Shown here: positions 48,878 through 58,941 of the stretch, piece after piece
How the letters are laid out: each line of letters opens with the position of its first letter
Numbering within the stretch: position 1 is the first letter of the stretch
NCBI GenBank assembly: GCA_028023455.1
Contig: JAQFVV010000018.1
Coordinates: 10,684,771-10,748,770 of the forward strand
Reading direction: 5' to 3'
Source: Epiperipatus broadwayi
Taxonomy: Eukaryota > Onychophora > Udeonychophora > Euonychophora > Peripatidae
DNA: 64,000 bases
Notes under the pieces: model-generated
What the model was told of the DNA's origin: nothing
Database searches by the model: none
The model's input: the letters and a program-made list of their open reading frames with translations, nothing else
Position numbers and translations under genes: made by a program

Positions 48878-49431
48878 GTAAGTGCTCAGAATTTCTAATA
48901 AAATCATATATACATACACATATAATAAAATGAAAGTAAAAGTGATTAATAAAATCTACTATATTGTAACTAATTATATATCCTGTATGATTTAGTGTGA
49001 TAGTAGAATAGTAAAGTCTTGGGATCAAAATGCTCAGTCACTTTTGATGCTTAAACTACTTCAGAGCAATAAACCAATTAATTTTAATATTAATTATATA
49101 AGCAAATATATAATAGCCAGATTAAAGCATAATTAATCTCAATAGCATATAAATTTATATAAACTATACCATTATTTAATACCAGTACTAAATGTATGAA
49201 TAAATATTAAACATGAGCCAGTTTATAGTATGTCCATCATCTTTAACAATATATTCTAAATATATACTATTAAAAGTTAGTGGACATACCATAAAATGGC
49301 TATAACCTAATATTTATATTTATAATTGTAATTAATAATAATAAAGTCAATTTTATAGCGTTAATTTCAGTTTCACTTTATTACATATATATAGTGTGTG
49401 TGTGTGTACATTCGCTTGTTATTAATATTAG
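48878..49431. other. Probable intron
   Basis: AT-rich sequence between the second sushi donor and a possible third exon. A (GT)n run lies at 49394-49406. Confidence 0.4.
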
Positions 49432-49610
49432 CATTATGCGGCTCCATTGGTTGTTTCCTAGAAGCCATTCTAGTAGAAGTCATTCAAAATGTTGCCAAGA
49501 TACTCAAAAATCAGAATAACATTCATGAATGTCCTCTACTATCCAGAGGACTTAATTTTGGCATTCAGTCAAAACATCAGTTTAATGCTAATAATTACAA
49601 TAAGAAAAAT
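49432..49610 (+). CDS. Possible third exon, function unknown
   Basis: 179 bp lies between a weak acceptor (TTAATATTAG) and a good donor (GTAAGT at 49611). The phase left by the previous exon keeps it open: LCGSIGCFLEAILVEVIQNV, then KILKNQN, HECPLLSRGLNFGIQ and NANNYNKKN. It is not a sushi domain. It starts with a hydrophobic, helix-like stretch and has three Cys. The acceptor lacks a strong pyrimidine tract and the sequence matches nothing I know, so it could be a chance opening. Confidence 0.3.
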
Positions 49611-50029
49611 GTAAGTTCATTTTTTACTCATTAAAATCTTTTATTTTTAATACACGTATATCAATTTTATAATTTGATTTTTTACCCTTTCAAAAGATTG
49701 CAATAAGAGAAATAATAAAAATTAAAGCTTTCATATCCATGACGCATATATCTCTCTACCTCTCTCTAAATGTGAATATAATACAAATAATATAACACAT
49801 GATAATATATTTTATAAATAAACATTGTTTATAAAATACATTATAATTTTTTTACTTTATTATTATAATTTTATTATAATAATAATTCTACACTGAATGT
49901 TTTATTTTATATGTAAATATATATTAACCAAAAAGAACTAAACTTTATTAAAATTCTTCCAAAACCATGCTTTCATCTATTAACAAATAAGAAATAATAG
50001 TATGACATAGTAGGCTTTAATAGGTTTAT
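49611..50029. other. AT-rich spacer
   Basis: Nothing recognised. Confidence 0.5.
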
Positions 50030-50046
50030 AAATGTAGATGATGATA

Positions 50047-50154
50047 TGGTCTTGCGTTGTTAGCCGAGAGGTATCGCAGCCGACATGCAAGCAAGTAGTT
50101 GGTTGCAGACGGTTGTGGGTTCGCATCCCGGCCGATCTATGACATATGAAAAAA
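50047..50154 (+). mobile_element. tRNA-derived SINE, copy 3
   Basis: Head with A-box-like TTAGCCGAGAGGTATCGC and B-box GGGTTCGCATCCC, tail CTATGACATATG and a poly-A. A 17-bp TSD with one mismatch (AAATGTAGATGATRATA) lies at 50030-50046 and 50155-50171. The B-box side (GGTTGTGGGTTCGCATCCC) is identical to copy 1. The anticodon arm is different and not standard. Confidence 0.85.
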
Positions 50155-50165
50155 AAATGTAGATG

Positions 50166-50858
50166 ATAATAATCAACCCTTAAGCTATCAACAATCTCAA
50201 CCTATTGTCAAGGCAACCTCCTTTAACAATAAAGGTGATATCATCTTTATCTATGGTCTGATGTGTTTATATAGGCACTATATATTGCAACTTGGCCAAG
50301 GAAAGTAACATTAATAATGCAAAGAAGTTTAAACAAACGTCATTAATTTGGCAAAAAAAAAAATCTGTTCTGAAAGCAGATTAATAAATAACCAATTATA
50401 ACTTCCAAATTCTGAAAGCAGACTAATAAATAGCCATTTTAACTTCCAAATTCTATATAAAATATATATTTATTCAGACAATATTACAGATTGAGATTGT
50501 TGAAAGCTTATGAGTTGATTATTATCATTTACCTTTATAAACTACTTAAAGCCTTGAGTAATTAATTCCCTTTGTTGTCTTAATATACTTTGTATGGAAT
50601 TTGGAAGTTATAAATGATTATTTATTGATCTGCTTTCAGAATCTGGAAATTATAATTGACTATTTATTGATCTGCTTTCAGAACAGGTTATGTTTGCCTG
50701 ATTAATGAGGTTATTTAAACTTCTTTGCATTATTAATCTTACACTCCTTAGTCAAGTTGTAATCTTTTGTATTCGAATAAATGTGTATCTTTATTATTAA
50801 AGGAGATTGCCTTGGTTACAGGTTGAAATTGTTGATAGTTTAAGGGTTAATTGTTATC
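50166..50858. repeat. Large palindromic foldback element
   Basis: Arms of about 300 bp (50166-50480 and 50560-50858) mirror each other: outer TAACCCTTAA.CTATCAACAAT, CTTTAA.AATAAAG, then AATGCAAAGAAGTTTAAA, and a doubled CTGAAAGCAGA.TAATAAAT...CCAATTTATAACTTCCAAATTC-type unit repeated in each arm. The centre is near 50515. No coding frame. A solo arm of the family lies at 9603-9690. Confidence 0.8.
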
Positions 50859-51867
50859 AAGAAATAATAGAAATACATGTTTGTGAATATTGGATAAAAT
50901 GACAAGAACTCATGTAATAATTTTATTAATATGTTATAGAGTGGTTATACCCTATTTGTTTTCTGCATGTATGGGATTACATATAAAATGAGCAATTGTC
51001 TAAAAGAATAATACACTGTTTTTCATAAAAGCAGCTTTCAATTTTTTAAAATTATATTAATAGAAAATCTAAATGTCATTCTCTAATAGATATGATGTAT
51101 TGCATTAAATGGCGAAATATCATCTCAGAATATTTTATTATTATCTGTAGACATTATCTGCACCATTAAATAAATGTGCTTTTCCAAACATTTTAAATAG
51201 TTGGAGTCTGTGATACATATATGCAAAATGACAAATGGATTAAGGTTTTGTGGCTACATGATAGTCCTAGAATCATTCAGTACAGAGCAATCTGACTGAT
51301 AAGACTTTTTTTTATGATTTTCAGTCATAAACATTTCTCATAATTAAAAAAAAAGTAAATAATAATTTAATTGCTTCCAGTTATTTTTAGTCCATATAAA
51401 AAAAAAAAGGTGGTTTTGAATTTACATCTTGATCCTAAATGCTGTATATGAAGTCATGTCTGTGTGGTTTATGTAAACAATGAAATATTCAGTTGAGTGT
51501 TTTTTTGCATTTTGTTTGATTACAAAATATTCTTGACTACAATTTTAAAGTTTTATATTTCCATCTTTAGTAAATGTAGTCATAATCCTTGAAACTGTTG
51601 GTCTTGAAACACCAAAAGATTCCACTGTTTTGATCCAATAATTTAAACTCAAATAAATATGTCATTCCTTTTTACAGTATAAAATTGATAACACATTTCT
51701 ATTAATTACTTTTTTATCCATAAAAAAATAAATAAATTGTTATTTAGCATTTATATGCATTCCATTCTATATTTCATTATAACAAAAATATAATGTTCTG
51801 CAGTTTATATATATATATTCATACTAATGTTTTCATGGTTTACAGATATGAAGGATATATACTGCAG
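50859..51867. other. AT-rich spacer
   Basis: Nothing recognised apart from A- and T-runs and a (TA)n near 51808. Confidence 0.5.
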
Positions 51868-51903
51868 GTTTATCTATGTAAGATTTTAATTAGATATTCC
51901 AAT

Positions 51904-51931
51904 GTTTCCACTTGATCACATTAGCTCTCAA
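51904..51931 (-). ncRNA. Hammerhead-like motif, PLE 4 left arm
   Basis: On the minus strand: TTGAGAG, a segment that can form a short CTAAT...ATCAAG-type stem, then GAAAC. The GAAAC half matches the hammerhead consensus. The first half has U3 and A8, which can pair, and G at position 9. Confidence 0.3.
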
Positions 51932-52283
51932 CTGGGAAATGAATATTATATAATTGTAGAGGCATTGTAAATAGTGTCTATAAAGATAGTTGTAGAGATG
52001 CTGTAAACAGTGTTCACAATAACTGTTAAAGTTTCACAACTAAAAAAACACATATATAAAATTGAACATATTGAAAAATAAATTACAACAAAAAACTAAA
52101 AATTCAGAATCTTCAGAGTAATTTGTTTTTCACAAAATTTTTCCAAATAAATCACAATAAGTTATAAACCGAGCTTTATTTCAAGCTAAAAATACCAAAA
52201 ATGAAAAACAAAACAAAAAAAACTATTAGGGTTTGTATTCCTTATATAAAAAGAACCACAGATAGTATCAGATATATTCTAAA

Positions 52284-52570
52284 ATGCTACAACATAAAGA
52301 TTCAATCCCTCTTGAGACTCAAGAAGTTTACGAGATTTCATGTGGCATTTGTAAGTCTCCTTATGTGGATTTGAGCAGTTGTCACATTAGTACTAGAAGG
52401 GATGAACATACTAATTCAGTGAAGCAATATTCATCATCAGCAACACTTTCAATCCATGCTATGGATTGAGGTCACAATATTGATTTTTCTAAAACCAGAA
52501 TTCTATTCATATGTGAAAATTTACACCAAGAGAAGCTAGTGAGATATTAAAAAGACCAAATTGGATCAAC
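52284..52570 (+). pseudogene. PLE GIY-YIG endonuclease, truncated and broken
   Basis: The first open part (52284-52469) reads ETQEVYEISCGICKSPYVDL, STRRDEHTNSVKQYSSSATL and SIHAMD. It fits the family pattern V.Y.I.C..C...Y.G.T.R....R..EH...........AL..H, with the Gly after Y.V lost (V-D-L). After a stop the frame continues GHNIDFSKTRILFICENLHQ, matching the H.F...TKIL box, then a broken R.IL.RP block near 52540. The reverse transcriptase part is absent. This copy keeps more of the nuclease core than PLE 1 or 2. Confidence 0.75.
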
Positions 52571-52816
52571 AAATGCAATGATGCATGTAAACTTCTTCAT
52601 ATTTGAAAAACAAATTACTTTAAAGATTCTGAATTTTTATTTTATTTTTTATTGGTTATTTATTTATTTTTCAATTTGTTCAGTTTTATATACCTGTTTT
52701 TTCTTCTAGATTTGGAACTTTAACAATTATTGTGAACACTGTTTATAGTGCCTCTACAACTATCATTATAGACACTTCTTTACAACACTTCCAGAATTAT
52801 ATAGTATTCATCCCAG

Positions 52817-52845
52817 TTGAGGGCTTGCATGATCAAGTCAAAATG
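52817..52845 (+). ncRNA. Hammerhead-like motif, PLE 4 right arm
   Basis: The mirrored partner: TTGAGGG, a CTTG/CAAG hairpin with loop CATGAT, then CAAAAT in place of GAAAC. More decayed than the left arm. Confidence 0.25.
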
Positions 52846-52882
52846 TTAGAATATCTAATTAAAATCTTACATGGATGAACTC

Positions 52883-52885
<3 letters not shown>

Positions 52886-52948
<63 letters not shown>
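52886..52948. repeat. (TA)n microsatellite
   Basis: About 30 TA units with one G interruption, next to the PLE 4 right arm. Confidence 0.95.
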
Positions 52949-55712
52949 TAGAGAGTAAAATTTCAAACTATTTTAGTAAAATAAAATAAATTTTTTACAA
53001 ATAACTTTCTAATGTGACTATATATTTTTATTTATTTTAAAAAGTTTCTTGTATACAATTAAAATGCATATAAATTCAGAGTAACTAAATATTATACAGT
53101 ATAGAAAACAAAAAATAGAGACCTAGGCAACAAACAAAAAATTAATATATAGATTTTATCATCATTTGCTTTAGCTAATGATTTAATAACTAAACTTATT
53201 ATAATTGATTCTCCTACTTTACATAAAATTAGATTCACCAATTGCTATCTATATTAAGTGTTAACTGAACATTAAACAAAAAGAATTTAACCATATTAAC
53301 AAAAAAATGATGCTAGCAATCATCACTTCTGAATTATGTAGATGAGTAGTAGTGAGTAATCAAACCTGAAATTATTGACTCAGCTCAAGATAGTACAGGT
53401 TCATAATTCTACAGTTAGTATTTTATAACTGAAGTCTGAAAAAAAAGCTACTAATAGATTCATGATTATAAGTAAGAAAAAAAGCAATATTGCTTTTTAG
53501 GATATAATATTGACTTATCAAAGTTTTCATATTGTTTTCAATGCCAACAAGATGTTTTGCTATTTTCCAATATTCTTTTTTTTCATTTTTTCATTTTTCT
53601 TTTTTACCTTACTATTTCCAGTTGCTTAAGTTGGCATAGATTCTAGTCATTATAAGCTTCTTATACATTTGGTCATCTCTCTATACTAAATAGGACAATG
53701 AAAGTTTTTGTGTGCCATAATTCTAAGCTGCAATTATATATACAGTGATTTTTATTTTAAATAATTTATAATTTTATGTTTAGTACATAGTCTTTGAACT
53801 CTCTGAAGCCCTAATGGAAAAGATTGAATACAATAACCTACTCAAAAGATCAAAAATATTTTAACACACAAAACAATGCCATTTTATAAGATTATATTTT
53901 TCTATTAAATAGAAAAATTCAAATTGGTTTTGAATTATTGTACATGAATATTTTAATTAATAACTACAACAAAGTTTGAGATTATAGCTAATTAAAATTG
54001 ATAATACTATACTTACTAAGCTTTGCCATTACATTAAAGCAACAGAGGATGAGTACTCCAATATGAACATTTCATGGCTTCAACACCAATCTTCAACTGG
54101 TTGTGAATGTAAAGCTTGAATTTCAATGTGAAGTAGAAATTCCAACCATCTAAAATACCTAATTTAAGATGAGATAGATTTCAAAACATGAAATAATCAC
54201 AAACCTAATTATTAGGTACGTAAAATGATAGAGATTTGTTCATTGCTTTGGGTTTCAAGCATTACATTCACAGTAAGATGAAGATTGATGCCATGAAATG
54301 ATCATACTGCAAAAATTGTGCTTGGTTATTTTAATGTGATAACAATCTTGATAAGTTTGTATTAGAAAATTAATCTTATTTTAGTAGTGTAACTGATTTA
54401 TGTATTTTCAGTTTAGCTTTGAGCTTGTTTGGTTATTAATATATTTTTATAATGTATTACAATAAATGATTGTAGTAGAAAAACGTTATTTAAAATGCTA
54501 TAAAAATTATAAACCTGATCCATAAAAAAAAAATATTTGTAATAAAAAAAAACTGAATCTATCTGTACAAAAAAAAAAAAATTCTCAAAAGCAGATATTT
54601 TTGAGCTAGCATTAAAAAACATCTATAAGGAATACATTCTGCAGATTAAACATTTCAAGAATAACAGTTTATAAAAACTTGCGGGTAGCTCTCTAAATAG
54701 AGTTATCTCATGAAGCAATTAATTTTACTTCATTTATTTTATTCAGAGCCCTCTATTGTAAACATGAATAATCAATGGAATAAAGTAAATATAATTAAAT
54801 TACCATTCTGGTGTTATCAGAGAATGTCTTTTGGAATACACATTTTATATGAACAAAATATTTCTGATTAGTGTCTGAGTTGGGCGTGACTATTTGACCA
54901 AATCCAAAATAACAATTTGATGAGCTTATTTTGTTCAGGGATGAGTTAAACCTATCTGCATAATTAATATGCTTGAGAAGTTAAACAAGTGAGCTGAGTG
55001 AAATGTTAAATTTAATACTTATATTTTGATAAAAAAATATACTTATATTTATATCCTAAAGATTTTTTTAAAATTCACATCAAATTTCACTTAAATGGAT
55101 AGACCTTTGGAACATTCTACATAAATGGGTAAAACATCATTAATCTGAAATTCTTACTGCAATGGCTATTTGAATTTAATTCCAAGAATAGATATTTTAC
55201 TCCTCGTAGCTTTCTAAAAAAAAAAAAACAAACAGGTAACTTACCGCAATTAGGCTGATTAATTTATAGACATTTATTGAATCCTTTTTTTCTTTTTGGT
55301 CATTGTAAAATGTTAAAAATCATTTTTGAAATTTTTCTTGAATAAGAGATTTTAAATAATAGGTATTTGGATTAATGGTATTCTACCTGTACTACAGAAA
55401 AAAAACAGCTTTATAAAGCCAATGTTCAAATTAAGATTAAATAAATCATTTCCACCCATTCAGGTTCTCTTGTAAAGATAAGATTTTTGTGAAATTCTTT
55501 TTTCTCTTTCATGAACTAAGTTTGGAGTAAACAAAATTACATCCCCTGCAATGCTAACTTTTCTTATGAGTTACATGATGCCCAGTATTATCAAACAATT
55601 TTCTAAATAAAAAATAATTAATTTCTTACCAATTGTGAATATTTCACGTTTGATTGCTTTTTTTATCATATAATACTGAAGTTTTTTTGTACGTTCCCAT
55701 TTATACTATTTT
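52949..55712. other. AT-rich sequence
   Basis: About 2.8 kb with no repeat pair, open frame or motif that I can support. Confidence 0.5.
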
Positions 55713-55934
55713 CATAAAGGTTTTAATATTTAAACAGCATTAAACTGTTGCACATGCACTTTGGATTTTAACTATAAAATGAATGAATACTAACAGTGTT
55801 TGAAGTGTTAGTATTCATTCATTTTATAGTTAAAATCCAAAGCGCATGTGCAACAGTTTAATGCTGTTTAAATATTACAGTTTATAAACATCACGCTATA
55901 TAAAATAATTGACTTACTTACATAAAGGTTTTAA
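55713..55934. repeat. Near-perfect hairpin with flanking direct repeat
   Basis: Arms 55724-55795 and 55806-55877 (72 bp each) are reverse complements with one mismatch (A/G within CACATGCRCTTTGG) and a 10-base loop GTGTTTGAAG. A 14-bp direct repeat CATAAAGGTTTTAA lies at 55713-55726 and 55921-55934, so the right copy is 43 bp beyond the hairpin. Confidence 0.9.
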
Positions 55935-56439
55935 GAAAATGTCTCTTTCTTACAACTAAGTGATATCAAGAGACTTAAGAGTTGTTTGCAATTTGTATTT
56001 AAAATGTCACAACAAACTAAGCATAGTGGTAGGGCCATTTCAAGTAATCAAACATTACATTGCTTGCCATAGAATTAATCATTAAGTTAGTTTTAGTTTT
56101 ATAATAAAGTCAAATATTAAAGCTACATTGTAAAGCTTTTTTAACAAATAAAATGTATATATTTATAGTCAATTATCTTAATGATATAAAAGGATTCATT
56201 ATTTTATAATGCTGCTCTAAAATGTTGATCACATATGATAATTATTGCCTGATATAGTTTTATCATCTATCGTGACTCTAATCTTCTGTCTGGTTATTTA
56301 GTTAGGAAAATTTAAATTTAAAAAATATTATGATGTAAAAACTAAACTTTACTTGAAATGTCCATGTTAACACAAAACCAGCAGAATGTACATATATAAA
56401 TGAAATATTATCCAGATATACCCATATATAATTAATTGT
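55935..56439. other. AT-rich spacer
   Basis: Nothing recognised. Confidence 0.5.
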
Positions 56440-56650
56440 AGTAAATATATATATTCTAATGTTTTGGCCAGGTCACATTGGTCATCAACTGGTAATAAAT
56501 ATTATGAAAACAGATGTAGAGCTGCTGTAAACATTGAAGTATAATAATGGTGAACATTTTATTAATAGAAAAACAGAAATAATAAATATCAGAAATTATT
56601 TAGATTAATGAGTTTTTAAAAAATTCTTCCAAATAGAAGATAAATTGCAT
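56440..56650 (-). repeat. Solo arm related to PLE 4
   Basis: Matches the PLE 4 left arm in order: GATCAC/GGTCAC, CAACTGG.AAT.AATATTAT, TGTAGAG.C.TTGTAAA, CAGAA..TTCAGA, TTCTTCCAAATA. No endonuclease sequence follows. It ends just before family A copy 5. Confidence 0.55.
56461..56488 (-). ncRNA. Hammerhead-like motif, solo PLE arm
   Basis: On the minus strand: TTGATGA, hairpin segment with CCA...TGG ends, then CCAAAAC. TTGATGA differs from CUGAUGA at one base only (C3 to U), giving a U3/G8 wobble. Confidence 0.35.
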
Positions 56651-56675
56651 GTATCATTATGTTTATTAATAACAC

Positions 56676-56878
56676 AGGCAAAACTCTCCATACAGTAGTG
56701 CCACTCAGTGTTAGTCAGAGTAATCAATGGATGCCAGAAGACTTGTGCATAAAATCCCCATCTAGTGCCTACTCATCCAATATCCCATTAGATGGGGATT
56801 TTATGCAAAGCCTTCTGGCATCCATTGATTACTCTGGCTGGCATTGAGTGCCACTACTGTAAGAAGAGTTTTGCCTAA
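56676..56878. repeat. Foldback element, family A copy 5 (short form)
   Basis: Left arm 56676-56770 and right arm 56786-56878 mirror each other almost throughout (AGGCAAAACTCT, CAGTAGTG.CACTCA, CAGAGTAATCAATGGATGCCA, TTTTATGC). Only about 15 bp lie between them, so the element is essentially one long hairpin. The centre shared by the other copies has been lost. Confidence 0.85.
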
Positions 56879-56984
56879 GTTAATTTCAAAAATAACTTTA
56901 TTAATGAAAAATAATTGATTATTTAAGAATATGTAAATACATTGTCTTTCTTGGTAAGTAAGTTCTACCATCCTAATTGAGAAT

Positions 56985-58915
56985 CTGTGATGGATCTAAA
57001 GTTTAATCCCCTGGAGAATCTCTAATGGAAATGCTAGTATCAAATTTTGTGTGTGATTGTTTAGGTCTTAGGTGATTTTTGGTATTTGAAAGAGATTCCA
57101 TGTCTCATTATAGAGGAATTTTGAAGACAGGATAAGGTCTTTACTTTCTAACTTATTAAGGTGATCGATAAATATGACATCCTGATTTGGAGGTGGGAGA
57201 GTGAAGATTAGTTTGCAACGGACACTCCAGATTGTATGAACTAAAAACAATGAAAGTCTAATGAAAGGAAATTGTCTACTTTGTAAGTGTCTTTCAATGA
57301 TAGAATTTTGTAAATGTCAATGCTCGGACTTTGTGATATTAGCAATCTAATGCCTACCAGCCGAGGGCACGATTTAATAATATGGTCAAAAGTATCCTCT
57401 TGAGTCTTGCAGAGTGGGCATATGGGATCAATATTATTTAGATATCTCTTGAAGTGTAAAAAGTGATTAGTATGCATGGAATTTTGATTTACCTTAATTA
57501 AGAAGGTAAGAAATTTGGGTTCTAATTTAAGAAATTTAAATAAGGTGATTTTGTGATTGTTGATCCCTAAGGACGGTTTTATATTATTGATGATTGGGTG
57601 CAAAATTAGATGTGCATCCCATATAGAGATTTTGGAGTTGAAAGTGGTATTGGTGATTATCTGATATTGGTTGAGATACTGAAGAATAACATCAAGCCAG
57701 GAATTGTTATAAGGTGGTGGTTTGTCAGTTGGATGTATTACTTCTGAAGTAATGAAGTTGCCATGTTTTAAAACCAAGTTATAAATCAGGGTATGGGATT
57801 TCTGATAGTATAAGGATAGAATAGAATGCAATGACATATCATTCACTTTACGATGGAGTTGCATCCCCGCCATACTTATGGAATTTATTTTCCCTCTCCA
57901 GAGGAGTTTGGAGCATTGTCTATTGATTTTTCTTATAAATGATTTTGTTAATGTGATTATGGGAAGATAATAAGCAATTTTGGATATAACTTTCATATTG
58001 AGAAGTGATACTTTCCCTTGTAGTGAAAGGTATACCCTAGAGAGGGTTTGGACTATTTGAACTGTAAAGTTCAGGAGAGAATTCTGGATATGCTTGGACA
58101 TAGATGTTTGAGACATGTAAATGGAAAAACCAAGGAAGTCCTGGGGCATGGCCAGGAATTTAGAGCTGATTTTCTTTCCTGTTAAGATTTTCCATGAGGC
58201 TGATTTATCTGGATTGAATTTTAACTGTGATTCATTTGAGAATTTGTCTATTATGTAATATAGCATTGACAGATGTTTTTGATCTGGGAGTATGATGAGG
58301 ATGTCATCCAATAAGCGAATAGTTTAATGAATTTTCTGAGTCGAGGAATGTATACTCCTGGGAGAGAGTTTTCTATCTCCCTTGAAAGAGGGTTCAAGTA
58401 GCAAATGAATAACAAGGCACTCAAAGGTGATCCTTGTGGCAGCAAAATGTTGGGTAGAAAGCCATTTGTGTATGTACCATTTAATGTAATATGAACCTGA
58501 CGATTGTAAAGCAAGTTCTCAATAATGCATATGATTTGAAACGGAATGTCCAGGTTATTAAGGATTGTGAGGAGGATGTCGATGTTGATTGAATCAAACA
58601 CTTCAGAGATGTCAAGCTGCACTGCTATTGGTTTTGACATTCTATTTTCCTGATGTGATGAAGTAGGGTATTTACCTCCCCCATAGCTGTGAGGGCAGAA
58701 GATCTCTTTCTGGAAAATTGGTACTGTGAAATATTGTCTAGTATCTTGTGTTGAATTTTTTCTTTGATGACCCCCTCAATAACTTTAATTAGAATGGGGG
58801 TCATGGAGATGGGTCTAATGCTGTTTATGCTTGAAGGATCTTTGTTATTTTTTTTTAAAAAAGGACCAAGCATAAGAAATGGCGATCATGTCATGTTTAT
58901 TAATACAATCTGGCC
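56985..58915 (-). mobile_element. 5'-truncated LINE of another lineage
   Basis: A minus-strand non-LTR retrotransposon fragment that starts inside the reverse transcriptase, at a (CA)n(TA)n tract near 58914-58941, and runs to its C-terminal zinc finger and beyond. It has no endonuclease part. The sequence is unrelated to the RTE copies. No TSD is visible. The clade is uncertain: the C-terminal CCHC and the LWRG block recall L1/Tx1-like or CR1-like elements. Confidence 0.75.
57068..58873 (-). pseudogene. LINE reverse transcriptase with C-terminal CCHC finger, frameshifted
   Basis: Read from 58873 downwards. 58625-58873 holds GPFLKKNNKDPSS, INSIRPISMTPIL and YQFSRKRSSALTAM (fingers and palm entry). 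After a frameshift, 58251-58640 holds PIAVQLDISEVFDSI (first catalytic Asp) and LPQGSPLSALLF. It breaks exactly where the second catalytic motif should be, giving FAYWMTS in one frame and DDILIIL in the next. 57241-58311 (356 codons) continues with FNPDKSASWKIL, FLGFSI, LWRGK and, at residues of about 298-315, the finger CPLCKTQEDTFDHIIKSC (C-x2-C-x8-H-x4-C). A further frameshift leads to HTIWSVRCKLIF (57068-57250). The enzyme would reverse-transcribe the element RNA. This copy is dead. Confidence 0.8.
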
Positions 58916-58941
58916 ACACACACACACACATATATATATAT

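Larger units (their letters stand above)
51868..52884 (+). mobile_element. Penelope-like element remnant 4 with inverted arms
   Basis: Arms of about 285 bp (51868-52150 and 52595-52884) are reverse complements: TGTAAGATTTTAATTAGATATTC outside, then GATCA, CAACTGGGA, TTGTAGAGGCA, AGTGTTCACAATAA, and AATCTT.A.AGTAATTTGTTTTTCA inside. The middle holds a GIY-YIG endonuclease remnant on the + strand. A long (TA)n tract abuts the right end. Confidence 0.8.
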
